From the NCBI GenBank assembly GCA_029379385.1, contig CM055614.1, positions 13,273,528 to 13,337,527 on the forward strand: a stretch of 64,000 nt of DNA, given 5' to 3'. The translations under genes and the position numbers were made by a program. This stretch comes from Quillaja saponaria. Its lineage: Eukaryota; Streptophyta; Magnoliopsida; Fabales; Quillajaceae. The notes under the pieces were generated by a model, which was not told the origin of the DNA, ran no database searches, and saw nothing but the letters and a program-made list of their open reading frames with translations. How positions within the stretch are numbered: position 1 is the first letter of the stretch; each line of letters begins with the position of its first letter. This document shows, piece by piece, positions 23,120 through 38,100 of the stretch.

Positions 23120-26100
23120 TCAAAATTGATCGAAAGAATAAGGACTTATTATTGACTCCTCAAGTTCTCGGAAGCCACGGTAAACAGCCTCAGTCTGGTT
23201 ATGTGGAAGGGCCAATCTCCGAACCTCAGTCATATACCTGATATTGAAATTCAATTAGCACCAACACAGTACCTTGACAAAGTATAACTTAACCTTCTTT
23301 CACCATACTTTTTATATTAAATAAGGCTAGTATTAATTTGAAAGCCCCTTTTCTTTTATACTTTAGAGCTAGCAAGCAATTATCTGCATAGTTTAAAGTT
23401 GAACTATGTATAATTCAGATATGGTATCTCCTGAACCCAATTTGTCAAACAGTAAGTGACAATGATAAGATGTCGATAGGCAATTACCATCTAAACAGTA
23501 CCACTGAAAATGGATATTTACTTGCTGTTGTATACCCATTGAAAAGGTAACTACGTAAAAAGTTGGCGAGACCAACCTCTGGTAGAAAACCAGGTAACAA
23601 ACAAAGGCTCATTTGGCAAGATGACAGTATCAACATGTTTCCAGGAATCAATGATATCACAAGCTGAATTTTTAACATTTTTTATGAGTTAAAAAAAGCA
23701 TTATAGAGGCGTAAAAGTGGGAATTTTTATGTTTTTGCACTTCAATAAGTTAATTTCCAATAGTATCATGTTGTATGTCATAATACTCTAAGATTAGTTT
23801 GGACCCAACTGGACAAGCAGCTCACCAAATAATATGCATTTCATACAGGTGAAGACTATGCCCCAAGATGCACCATATCATGCAATAAAGTGCAAGTGTT
23901 AATGAGGAGAACAAGGAAAAGAGAGGTGAACCTGTTTGCAGCACTTGTAATCTTATCTCGAACTCCTTGGGTAACTATTGCTGTTTGCTCTAGTGAGAAT
24001 GCTCCACCTAATATTAAAGAAGCTCCGGTGGCAGTAGTACCCACCCCCTTAGCAAATATAGACATTGCCCACTCACGTATTACTACTAGTACTGATCGCA
24101 GCATACGTAACCTGAGGTTTGGTGATGGCAAAACAGCTCCATTTGATAACAATTGATCATAAGTGTTCAACACAGGTTCACTGGCACCTTTGCAAGTATT
24201 AAGAAGAGCCCTTGCAACATCTTCGTCTCCAACAGATTCAACGCCTGAGATCAATCTCTCCTGCAGAGAGATACAATTTCTATAAATTCCACAGCCAATG
24301 GTACATTGAAGACTGGAAGTTACTTTTTTCATAGATTGGTCAAGACTTGTAATCTAGAGACAGAGAATAGGATAATCTAGAGCCAGAGAGAGAGAATAAG
24401 GAAAAACAGAATAGCATGTCATTTCAATACCCCTAGTACACATTATAGTAGTTGGTTAAGTTTTCAATTTATTCTTGAAAACCTACCAGTGCAGCCTTCT
24501 CAAGGTGAAGACAGATAGTGTCTAGAGGTAAAACAGCACCATCGCCTGGATAAATGCGGGAGCCAACCCTCTTTAGTACTGAACAAGCTTCAGCAATGCC
24601 ACCCCTTTGAAGAGCTTGATTGATAAGTCTAGCCCAAGTTTCTCTGACAATGCTGCTATCAGCATCACCGGAATAGTTGGCAAAGTTAAGCATCTCCAAG
24701 CACATCTGTAAAGCAGAACAGAAAAAAAGATGTCAACAAAGTATCCTAAGGAGAAATATAGGAAAACGAGAAAAGGCAATCACTAATATATTGTTCAATT
24801 AAACAACACAAGAACCTCATGATGATAACAAAAAAGGACTATCAATCATCCATTAGAGCACTAGTATATTGCAAAAACAGTTGTAAAAGTAAACTTAAGG
24901 GAAGAGATTCATAGCTTAGAATAAGAAAAACGTACGTTGGGTTATCAAGTACGTTTAATAGTAGAGAGCAGACGAAACATAAAATTAACTATTTAAGCAA
25001 ACTAAATAAAGTACTTAGGAGTATAAATATAAACAGAAGAATATGAAGACCTAGTAAATTTATGGCAGATAAAGTGAATAATAATCCCAGAAAATAGAAA
25101 AAAGAAAGTACCTCCCACAGCTCAAAAGGTACAGCATACTCATTATATAATTGAGTTATACTCTTTAAATCCAATGATAGCTCTTTCGCTTTCTCTCGTG
25201 CAGCACTTGCGGAATTACCGTCAGCATTCAAACTGCTTTCAGGGTCTAACCCATTTTGGATAGATTCAGAAGTGCTAGGTGAAGATTCTAACCTGGAAGC
25301 TATCGCCTCCAATTCGTCTTTGATCTTTATCTGAAATCGAAGAACAGCCAGCTTCCCTTCAAGCAAATCTAGCATTCCATGGTCAACGGAACTTCGAGCA
25401 GACCCTACCAGACCATCACTATTTACTGCACTTTTCACCTGCAGAACTGCATTGCTTAGGTATTGACTCCTGAGTTTAACAAAACGTAACAAACCATTAG
25501 AAGATAACCATGTAAGGAAAAATCAGAATATTATGAGATTGTAATTAGACAACATTCATAGAAAACTAATACAATGAGTCTTAGAAAGAAAAGGTTCAGA
25601 CTGAGCATATTCCTAGAATTCAAAAATATTTAGCAATGACAAGTGTGAGAAATAATGGCAAATCACGAGCAAACTTGGAATTACTAAATATTTAAGCCGA
25701 GGATCAGATTTGAGCACCCTTTTATTTCGTATTGGAGACAGACGAGCTAGGTATTTCCATCCAGGACAAGCTCCTTGGACTGTGTTCTTTGCAGCTTATG
25801 GTACAAAAGGATAAGAAAATATTGGATGGGTTGTTAAATGGAACTATGCAGAGCTATCAGAGTTGTGGGATGTTAGTTATGTAGCTCTAAGACCAAGTAT
25901 GTGAGATTGTATACTTAAGCGCATTAGAAAAAACTGAGTTTAGTAGCAATGATAGACTATAAATAACAACTCATTCTTGGCATCTCTTCTGAAAAGTGAA
26001 CTTTATAGGACCTCCAATGAAAACAATATGCTCTGCGAAATATAATGTTGGATAGTGTTAACAATAATACATTCAAATGAGTTTTAAGCAGGCATAAGCA

Positions 26101-29100
26101 TGTCAATGTGAGTTACTAGAGAAAACGACAGGATGTTCATTTGAAGACTAGATAGATGTAATTGGGGTAAGTTTATAAATAAGATGCCGTATAAGTGCAC
26201 AAGGAAGAAAAAAGGAAATAAATCAAATGATCAATTAGGAGAATTGAGAAGGACTAAAGAAGGGAAATGATGAAAGAATTGAACTTCTTGAACCAAGGTA
26301 AAACAAATTAACCTAGCAACCAAAAAAAAAAAAAAAAAAAGCTTCAGAGGAACCTTAAAATAAAAAACAAAGAAAATAGAGGCAAGAGTCAATCAACCTC
26401 TGTTCCAGAGTAGGAAGATCCCCTCCATCAGTGGCACGCCTCTCAGCTAGTCTCAACAACACACGAGCAGCAAGCATATGCTGCCGCTTCAAGACATAAT
26501 ATCGTGCCAAAAGATCCAAGTATTTAACTTTGTTAGATGGCAGAGACGCTCCAGATTGACCCATTGGAGAAATGGCTGCTGTTACTGCAGAAACAGTATG
26601 AACCTACAAGAAAGATGAAAAGAACATGACTGCCATATGAGATAACAATTCAGATACAAACTTCACTCTGAATGCATCTGAAATTTTGAAACAATCAGGG
26701 GAAGAACAGAATTGCAAGTTTGTAGCTCTCCTGTGAAAAATATAAATAATCAACTGAAACAATTAGGCAACTTTAATAATGTTTTAATGCTTTAGACTTT
26801 AGATAAGATTCATTAGTAAATCACAAAAAAATATGGAAGAAAATGCAAAAACACAATCTTTAACCTCTTGTACAGGTGCACGGCCAGCAGTTTGCAGGAA
26901 GGGCTCCAAATCAGGTCCTCCATATTCTAACAACTCATTCTCAAGACCCAAATCAATCATAGCCCGGTAAAAATACTCATGAAATATTCTGTCAGATGAT
27001 TGGACACTGAGCTGAACAATCTGGCAAATATATTTCTTCCGAGAGGTATGATCAAGGACAGATTGTGTAGCAGCAGATCTAACGGGAGAGCCAAATTCCT
27101 TTTTAGATGGCTCACCTTTCAGAGACCGCAAAGCATCAATAATTATCTCATAGCACTGTTCACGCCGGGCAAGTGCATGCTCTCTGATTGTTGCATCAAG
27201 TTGATCGTGATATGCATCACCTGCAGGGTCAAGAGCTTGTGCCTTTTGAAGAGGTAAGCGAACTACTGCTTCATAAAATCTGCAATGCCCACTCATATTT
27301 CAGCTTTTAGACAGAATACTCTAATTACTAGAAGCTACAAGAAAAAAGAAAGCAGAAGAAGAAAAACCTTAAATCCTCAAAGCGTTTGCAAACAGTTCGT
27401 AAGTCGGCAGACTCTGGGACTTTACTCAAGAAATTGTAAGCCTCTCTAGCGAGGTTCTCCTTTTCCTCAGTATCTGAAGTCATTACAGCTCTTTCCAGAG
27501 CTTCCACGGCTAGGAAAAACTTGTAGTCAGATTCCTTGAAGTAACTTGGACATCCCTCTCTTAGTCTCCCACTAATGTCATCAACAGTCCCCCTGCCATC
27601 AGGACCAGTATAATACTGGAGGAACACATGGAGTCAAATAAGGATCATATATCAAGATGGGAGATGCAAATATTGGCAAAGTAGAAAGAACATAATTTTT
27701 TCAGTGAGTAAAAGAACTTGAGTGAGCAGAGCTTCATTTATGGTATGAGTGTATGACCGAAACAGGCATTACCTCCATTAGGGCAGATATAAACCTTGTA
27801 GCAACCTGGTCACCCTCGTCAGAACAAACTAGTTGATGGAATGTCAGTTGAACTAATAATTGTTTTAGGGTAGAATCAAATCCCTGAACCAGTCGTGTCA
27901 CATGATGTTGAGAAAGAAGTTGGAGCAAAAACAGGGCTTCACCAGATCTAAGAAGCAACTGCCTAATACATTCCATTGCCCTCACCTGAAGCATAAGAAA
28001 ACAACAATCAGCAACTACAATTGAAAAATATAAACATAAAAAGCAAAACACAAATATCAGACAACCTTACAAATTACTACCTACCTCCATTGCAGCCAAT
28101 TCCGCAGGACTGTACGGTAATCTTTGCCTTTTATTAGATGTTCCACCACCATTAGACTCAACATTTCGTGAATAAGTACCAAATAAGCTTCTGACCATAC
28201 TCCGATCCCCAGCCCCTAACTCTAAACCACTTCCATATAGAATAGAACCAGTCAAATCTCCTAAACCTGCTACACAACCATAAAGACCCCTTCTCTGGTT
28301 TCTTCTAGATCTTAGAAACTTTTCTAGAGATCGAATCTTGTATTCAAGGACTTGCATAGCCCCGAGAGACAGTCTGCATACAAATACCCCATTTTCAGAA
28401 GGACCCAAACTACCTTTCACAACCATAACAGGAAGTTCCCACAGAGGAAAAAGCAACCTCGATGAACACAAGCAGAGCCCTTCATGTGCACCTGAAAACA
28501 CAGGCTCAGCTTCCTGAACAACCTGGCCCATGCTGAATCCACCAGCTGCTGTTCTAGGGTTTGATAATGCACTACTACCCTCAAGCTGCGGCATTCCAAC
28601 GACTCTTGGGTCCTCAAAAGCCTCAGCTGCCTTCTCAGCAACAACATTGGTTATAAGATTTTCAGAATCAACAATCCTTGCTGCTAGTATTAAACACATT
28701 GCAGCCGCCTCACCTGCTCCAAAACGATTAAAGAAATCTTCTAAGGTTGTTATTGGAGAATTAGACTCAAACAATTTCCTTAAAATGTCTACTGGTCTGT
28801 TAAAGACTACTTCCATCATGTTCACAGTACTAAATATGATGATTCTCCTTCTTGGCAATATATGTTGAGTTGATAGGTCACCCCTTGCCCAGAGTTTACC
28901 AGAAGCTCTTTCCGAGGATTCCACTGAGCTCCCATATCCACTAAATTCAATTTCTGAATATAGGGACTGCACGGTTGTTGCAGTATCCGGCAAGGGTAAT
29001 GCATCTGCCACAAAAAGCATTCGGCCTTCAAGAGGTAGAGAAGATACAGATTCTCGTAATGCACGGGAACTCCTTGCAATTGTCCCTAAATTACCTGACA

Positions 29101-32100
29101 GAGATGACTGGGTGCTTGAATCTCTGCTTACAATAAGAAGTGAAGACGTGGTTGAAGGTGAAGAATCAGAAAGGAGAAGAGTTCCAGCAGAATAATATGC
29201 TGCCTCAACCTTCAGTGAGAGATCTTCATTCTGAGGCCTGCTAGCAAGTGACATGGCTCCATAAGGGAGTCCACCACTGATCCCCCAAGGAGGAGAAGGC
29301 CTCGTTGTGACAACCTTTAAACAACTTGGCTTATGACGACTGGTATCAAATCCACTCAAGCTTCCACTAGATGGAGAAGTGGAGAGGTACATCCTTCTCC
29401 CATCTGATAAAACAGCAATAAGATGCAGCCATTTTGACTCCAGTGTGGATAAAGGTGAAATGCAAACAATAGATGGCTTGGCCGATCGATTTGAGGCTCT
29501 TGGTCCCGTTGATTGTCTACCTCCATAATGTGCATCCCTCTGATTGACAAGGTTCTTTTCTTCCGCTACTTTCTTCAATGAGCCATCACCATGTGACCCC
29601 AGAATATAAACCTGAAGCTTCATCTCTTCAGTTCTTGCATACAATATTTGCCTCTCGTTATCATAAACCATTTCAATAATGGGATCAACAGCCCCAAAGT
29701 TAAATACATTCGGTATAACCCATCTGTAAATGAAAGGTATATAGAAAAATCTCAGATTCAAACTAAGAGAAGCTTAAAAATATGACTCTGAGATTGGATA
29801 AATACAACTCCAAGAATGGAGTAACACAACAGACCTTGAAATGACACTTCCTATACCAGCAGTGAGGCAAATCTTACGGGCGCGCTTTTGCCAGCCTGAT
29901 CCAGTGGAGTATTGCAGTTCATATATGTGGCCATCACGGCCAGCAAGGAAAATTCGACCTTTGTCAGTACATGTTATACAAGTCATTGTGACTCCATCAG
30001 ATGGCACTGTATACTCTGGCAAAGGCTGCAGTGTAACCTCCGCATATGGATCTGTACCATCAGTCCCTCCAGAGCAGCAAACTCCTACAAGAATCAACTG
30101 AAAACAAGGAAGTTTATATTAAAAAAAAAATAGAGAATAGCATTCCTAGAATGGGGGAGTATTGGCAAAAGAATTGTTGGGATGCAATATGCTGTAGATC
30201 CTCCCTTGCATTCCTTAGCAAGAAAAGTCACAAGAGAAAGGGAAATAAATAAAATAAGGTATGAATGCTACAAAGGAAAATCCAAAAAGGAAGCTTATTA
30301 AAGTATATAAAGATTTTGGAAGATAAACTTTAATTGGAGAAGAGAATATTGCTTATCAGAAAAGAGCTTTCTCACAAATCTGAGTTGGATGGCTAATTTA
30401 AAAATGTATCTTATAAGCATTTAGTATCTATCTCTCTCCTCATTAGAAGATCAAACTGTCACCAGTACAGTAACGAAGAATAAAGTTCCAAAATAGCCCC
30501 TCTTTTATTTTACCAACATATAAGAATGTCAAAAACTCAATTTCAAATATGAAAGGGTAATTCAATGAAGATAGTAGATCTAATAAACTTATCTTTTTTC
30601 AGGAACAGCCTAGTAGGTCTAATCGGGCCAAAAAAAGGGGGAAAACAATAGGCCAAGTCAAAACTAATTGATTGATGAATCATGACATTTCTTTCACTTC
30701 CTTCTTTTTGTCATTTTGAAATTCTGATTTGATGAAGAAAACTTAAGAAAAAAATAATAAGTTAAATTAAGAATTTGGTTTGAACCTGTCTTATTTTTAT
30801 CAGTAATTAATACCAATGAATCTCATCATTTATTAAGGAACAGTTGTATAACTGGGACATCAATAATTTGGGTTTCTATTATATCACACAAAAGGTAAAT
30901 AAATAGAAATATAGTTCAAACTTCAAAGAATGAATTTATTGCATATAAGATGGTAAGGGAATGAGAAGTAAAAGGCGGAAAGTTGTTAGTACCTCAACAG
31001 GCGTTGCTAAAATTAAAAGATATTGGATAGCTTCAATAAAAACACCATGTTTTGATTTTGCAAGCCCAACAGCACAAATAGCTTGTTCCTCCCCACTATA
31101 TTCAGGACATTGACCATCCCTAATGAAGAAAGTATATAACAATGGAAAAAGTGAAAAGAGTATAATTATGAAAACCACGTAGTGTTCAGAATATGACGAA
31201 CAGTAATAAGCAATTGATTATCATGTATATCTAGCTATATTAAATTATAGGCTAAATTACATTTTTTGTCTCTATAATATGACCGAAAGTCATACTTCCA
31301 AAAGTAAAAATGTAGGACCTATAGCTTCAAAACCACAAAATGCATTCCCTACTGACACAGTAAATCCAATTTAACTTAAGGGAATGTAACGGCGAATGTT
31401 GTGGCAAACGGCAGCCACTGACTTGCTCACGTGTAATGTTAGACGAATATAAAAATGCCACATGGCCTATTCTATACAATTAATGAAAATCTTAATTTTA
31501 TTCTACGAAAAAATTAAAATTGTACAAACATTTAAAAGATATAGAATTTAAAATGAAAACAAAAGAACACATCCAACCCCACGCCTACTCAATACCCCCA
31601 CCAATTCCCACCCCCACCCCCAACCCCAACCCCAACCCCAACCCTATGCCCATCCTAACTCCCAACCGATGCCTACCTCCACCAACTCTTTACTTTCTTT
31701 TAATTAGCTCCTCCGAAAACTCTTAAAGTCCTAAAATTTCAGATCCGTTACTTAAGGGTCAAGATCTGAACCTTCCGATGCCCAACTCCACCAACTCTTA
31801 CTACAAATTGCTTCACTAGGAATGAGAAACTGAAAAATTCAAAATGGAAGCAAAAGTTATAGGGTGGCTATGGAGGATGGGTGGCTTTAGGTGGTGGTTA
31901 TGAAGAGGGGTGATGGTGGGTATTGGCAATGGAAGAGGAGTGGTGGTGGGTGGTGCAAGGAGCTTGTTGATATGTATTTTTTTTAATAATTTCTTATTTT
32001 TTGAAAAAAAAATTAATTTTTTATTGGGTTTTTTTACACTAAACATGTGACAATGTTCTATTTGTCAATCATGACACATAGGTAAGTCACATAGGAGTCC

Positions 32101-35100
32101 TATGATAGGACTACATTTTACACGTCATCTTCCGTCACCTCCAGTCAAGTTATAATGGACGGAAGATGACAGCGAGGACCATTGCATGGTTTTCAAAACT
32201 ATATGTTCTATATTTTAACTTTACGTATGGGGACAAAACTAAACTTTCGGTCACACTATATGAACTAAAAATGTAATTTAGCCTAATTATAATAAACTTT
32301 TAAAAAATTAGCAGCAGAAAAACTGAATAACATATTAAGCGCTCAAGCTGAATTCTTGACCTCTAGAAATCAGAAAATTGTTTGTTCATTCATAAGATAA
32401 AAGTTCTATGAATCTACAGCAATTTGTCTTCTTGTGGATATTTGAGCAATTTCTATATATCTTTAACCACATTTATCTAATTAATTTCATGTTGAAGGAA
32501 GGAATTAGAAGATGGTTTATGCAATGGAAGAAGTGCAGGAAAGAATGCAATTTGCAGCACTGATAAAATAACAGGATTCCTGTCAAGATAATGTGTACAA
32601 TGGAAGAAGTATGGAGAAGAATCCAGTCCGCAGCACCAGTATAATAACAGGATTCCTGTCTGACATACTAAAATAACTCAAGTCAAATAACAGTTTTTAA
32701 TGAGTGAAATTTATCCCTAGAGGCTTTCCTTTTCTTGCAAGATCCTATCACATTTACTATTCACAAGCTAAGCATATATCACTGAGGCAGGTATATCCCA
32801 CGACAGATTTTTCTTTTTGATAAATCTATACCATTACACTAAGGGGATTCCCCTTTTTTGGTGTAGGGTGCTAAGAGAATATTATATTTTTGTGAAAACG
32901 ATTTAATGAGGATAAGCATGTAACTTTGACTTTAAAACTATGTAACATTCACCCTCTTAAAAGCTCTATGATTCTATCCATGCTAATTTGAATTCATCTC
33001 AACTTAAATTTAATTTATATTATTTTAGTTTACACTATATTATAAATTCTTGCTACAGAGATTGCTACTTAGATAACAACTTACGAACTGATTCCTCGAT
33101 TCCAATCAAGGATCATTTTCAACCTGAAACGTTACTTTGAGTGTTCCGACCATGAAAACCAAAGATGGCAGTAGAAGGAAAACAAAAACAAAAACATAAA
33201 TCAACAAGAAAAATACTTATATGGACAGCCCCTAGGATTTCCGAAATCCTTGACAAACTGAAAATTTCTTCCTTGTGCTAACATGTTGCAGCCTCTGCTT
33301 TTCTTCAGGAAGGAAAGTAGACATGCGAGTTTCAGTCTCGCAGAAAGAGAGGTGAGTTTCATTCTTGCAGAGAGAGAAGCGAGTTTCAATTTCAAATGGG
33401 AGAGGAATTTCGGTGTACACTGGCATTGGGTGAGTTGCAGAGAGAGGAAGAATAGAGTTTGTGGGAAAGTCAAAGGTCACTATGCATAGAGACGTAGATC
33501 AGTTTTCATTTTTTATTATGCAATTATTACATATGTGATCCTAAAAGGCGTTCCACGTCCCGTGTTCAGAACCAACATGTTTCGTTCCAACTAAATGATC
33601 CTAAGAAACCTACCCCACCTTACCACATTTCAGGCTAAGTACCCCACCTTACCACGTTCCAGGCTAAGTGACATTCTATGTTCCCATTCCGTATACTAGG
33701 TAACTTATCTTCCAAATTTTTTCTCCTCCAATTAACATAAACTTTATCTTTTAAATTTTAAAGTAAGAAAAAGAAAAGAGAAAATCAATGTCATGCACAC
33801 ACCCGAAGTGCATGAAAATGCCATTAATAATAATTGAGATACTACGAAAGGCCTTTGAAGAAAAGAGTGGTTGAATCAACACCTAATGCAAGTGAAGCAA
33901 AGTTCGCAAGAGGCTTCTTCTCAACCCAAGACACACAGGTTGCACTTTGAAAGTAATCAAAAATGTAGTTGAAGGCTCAAGGTTATCTACTGTTCTCCAT
34001 CCTCGTGGATAAATAACAATTATGTAAGCTTCCCATTCTCAAGGTTTGTACAGCCAAGATATGATTAGAGGCTGAAATCCACACAATGAAAGACCCTTTG
34101 TTATGAATAAGGAGATTCATTAGGGAGAGAGCAACGGGGGCTGCTCATAATCACAAGTATGCCGGAAAGGAATCAAGCTACAACTATTCAACAAGTGCAG
34201 AACATCCAAAAAAAAGAACATGACGAAAGAGAAAGCATTGTCATAGTTGTTCCATTAAAAAACTTCAGTTGAAATCCCCAAAACTACTCTCCACCATGAA
34301 GCACTCTCATTTTTCTTTTATATTTAACCACAATGTCTACTTCAAGCAAATAAGTACGACACCCTAACCCACCTCACATTACCTACTTCTGAATTCCCAA
34401 CCTCCCCTCTCCTAGTACCCTAGCAAATCAACCACCCTCTCAAGCACAATACAACAGAGGCCAGAAAGAGAAAAGAACAAACAAGGGAACATCCCATCAA
34501 CAACAAGATAAGTTTGAAAGCGATCATCAGCAGACTTGCCATTACTCTAGAAAATGCTACAGCAGAAATTATCACTGTCCTCTATCTGCAAATTTAAGTA
34601 ATTAACATAGGATTGTGGGCAACTGTCTGCGCCAAAACAAAAAGGCCTTCAACGGGGCACCACACTGACAATTAGAAAAATCAATACACCCCACTTGACT
34701 CGGTCATTGTCCATTTTCCATTGCAGCCAATAGTCTCCACTGAAACTTCATTCCACTCAATGTAAGATTATAGGAAAGGCCTTTGTAAAATCTAGCTCTT
34801 AATCAAACCTTCACAAACAGCACATGGAAACCAAACTACTATGAGATGTCACCAGACACTCTTAACCAAAGCTTGATTATCAAGCAAAACAGGAAGCAGG
34901 TCAGGAACAAAGACATATGGGAAAATCATTGAACAGCACATCCTCCCAGAAACTTATGGTGCTTCTGTTTCCCAAGTTCCCACTATAAATAAGTAAAAGA
35001 GTGTAAAAGAATCTCATTCCTCATAGATGAACTCTAACAAACTAACACCATGAGATTCTATAACTGCATTGGTTGCCCAGCCTTGGATGTACACCATGAC

Positions 35101-38100
35101 ATGTACCTATATAGGTGGGGTATAGTACTTCCAATGAAGTTTGTTCATTCTACATATAGATATAATACAAATTCAATAAAGCAGCAAGCACATTTGAAGC
35201 CTCAAACTACAGAATAAATAGTTTAACTATATAGCAAGGTTTACAACTTTAAACAAAAATGACAATCACTGAAATTGAGAGCTGCATTGTCTAGTAAAGA
35301 GCAATTTGGCATGGGTCACCTAGAAAAATTAGGGATCCTCATAATTGTAAAATGAAGTTCAATGTCAAAAGAACTTATGCTGCTATAGTTATCCTCTCAT
35401 TCTAAAGCATTTATATCTAGCTTATCGAATTAGCTTGTCATTTTTTGCTACAAGAGACACTAAGCATGAAGAAACTACCATGATTGTGGAAAAGAAACCT
35501 TTTAAATAATTTAAACTACGAAATACTCAGCATCTTAAAGGTACTTACCACTTGTCAAAATGCCAAAGAAACAAAGAATTATCAACCGATGCCCATGCCC
35601 TACGTATTTCAGGAAATATCCCACATAAAGCAGTCCCTTCCCCACCAGCTGCATTATATCTTTCAATGAGTACAGGAGGCAACTCCCAGGTGTCCAACAC
35701 CTCCAACAAAGGGGGCCACTGTAGTGAAATAAAACAACATGATGAATTGAAGAAGTAGGGGAATATCAAAATATAACCATTAAAGACAAATAGACATACT
35801 CGACCACCCATAGTACATGTTTTATAGCCAATGCAAACCTAACACAGATAGGGAACAGAAGATAACATGATTCTAATGATGTAATAACAGTAAGATCAGT
35901 CTATTTCATGATAAGATCGTGAAAATATACCATCACACGGTGAGGTTAAGGTTATAAGAAGATGAAAATGCAGCTAAAGATTCTTCCAACTATGATTCAT
36001 TAGCAAAAACAGAGAGACAGGAGAGGCATTATAATATTCCTTTACTTATGGAGTACCTTGAATTAAAAAAAAAAAAAAAATTTGATGAACTCTAAGAGTT
36101 TCCTTGGGGAAAAAAGATCTACTCCTTTTAAAACTCAGGACTGAGTGTGCTTCTTATGAAATAAAAGTTCCAATCCTCTCTTATCTCTTACCTCTTGACA
36201 TAAACTAGCAGATACTTTTGGAAATTATGCTTTTTTAACACTAAGAATTTGAGGTAAATATGCTAAATTCTAATGTGATATGGCATGTGCATGTAAGGAG
36301 ATGGAGGATTAGAACATATGGAACAGACTCTTTTGCATCTATGAGGAACAGAAGGTATGTCCACAAAGTTTGAAGACACTATGCTATAGATTAGCTTTAG
36401 TGGTTTTGGGCATAATAAAAAAGGGGAGATCCTTAGGAGAAGTGCAGTGTTTGCTGCGGTTTGGGGTATATGGCTAGAAAGGAATTCAAGAATTTTCAAC
36501 AATCAACACTTGACATTGCAACTGTTTTGGGATAAAGAAGTTTTGTTCACTTCTTTATTGGCTTATGCTTCAGGAGCTTTTGTAGAAGTTTCTTTAGCTA
36601 ATATAAAAAGGGATTGGAGGGTTGTTTTGTATTAGGTTCGTTTTTGTTTCCTTTATCTCTCTTTCTTAAAGGAGGAATTTTCGTTCTCCTTCTTGTAGTT
36701 TCTACTTTTTTCTTTTTTTATAAAAAATAAAAGCTTTTTTCTTCTTCTTTTTTTCTGTTTAGAAAATGAAGAATATCAAATCAAAAATTAGATTTTCTGT
36801 TATTCAAGTTTGACTGCATGTATATTTTTAGTACAGCTCAACAATGTCCATCAACCCCGGTTGCATAACATAATCGATCCATATAAATTTACATGTGCAT
36901 AACAACCATTATATAATATATTTAGCATTTGTGAGGGAAAGGGGGAATGGGGAAGAAGTATAAACATTCCAACAAGAGAAGAGATTTATAATGCCCCTCT
37001 GACTACTAAAACTGGGCATATCTCAATTTACTTCAAGTAATGAATCTCCTGATACAAAATTCTCGGATTGAATACCATTTCTTGAATGTTTGATGGTAGA
37101 TCGGCTAATCTATTAAAATGGATCATTACCAAAAAGAATCAGGTACTATCCTCCTTTGGTCTATGCTTACAAGTGGTGAACTTCAAAGGAAACACTTCCA
37201 AATAGTGGCAAGCCATCAAATCAGTCAATTGTCTACAGAAACTTTCTAACATCAAGTAGGAAATAGGAACCACTTTACAGAAATAAATAAATATATGTGT
37301 GTGTGTGTGTATGCACATCTTAATAACTGCAATGTTAAACCTAAGTAAAAGAAACAACGAAAACATTTTCAATTAAGAAATAATTTTTAATAGTAACATA
37401 AATGCCATCAGAAGTAGTCTATTCTTATCAGAAATTTTTCTAAACACCCTAGGAACCAAGGAACAGATTTCAAAGATATTTGACACACTTCTTCATAAAT
37501 GTAAAGTTAAACATGGGAAGCAAAAAAAGGAGTTCAATGCAAAGTTGCAAACTTTATCCTGAACCCTCTTTATCTAGATTTTGCATGAATTTCCATAAAT
37601 TTAGAAGAAATATCTATTTTTAATGCTCTCTTAGGGGAATTACTTTGATGTTTTGTAACAGCTTTGAGGTGAAAAAAAAATTCATGCATGTTGTTTGATT
37701 GCAATGTCATATGTACATTTTTTCTCCATGTTTTTTGCACATTTGTGATAAGGAAGCCTAGAGAAGAACAGTAGTTTATAATAATCTGAGTAAACTACCA
37801 TGATGGAAATAGCTGTACTTGTATAAAAATAAAACAAAAGGCATGATATCATTCACTCAAACCAATAAACACATAAATGCATGTGTGTCTATAAATATAA
37901 ATATATTTAAATTTTATAGACACAATGCAGGGCTGGGAAATTAGACCAAAGATCTGCCAGATTGGATACTGTAGAGCATCCTTATAACACCGAGCCACTG
38001 ATTAGGTGGCTACCGAAGTATGATATGACTCACGAGGGATGACCATGCATTCTATCAAATACATCTAGCCAATCTATGAAAAGTTCAGATTTGTTTAAGG

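Noticed and set aside
23890..24156. Plus-strand 88-aa frame opposite NUP155 exon 12
   Set aside because: It is the complement of a confirmed coding exon and has no independent support.
31816..32046. Proline-rich minus-strand frame in NUP155 intron 2
   Set aside because: It falls inside the TIR element and reads through GGTGGT-type simple sequence; no family match.
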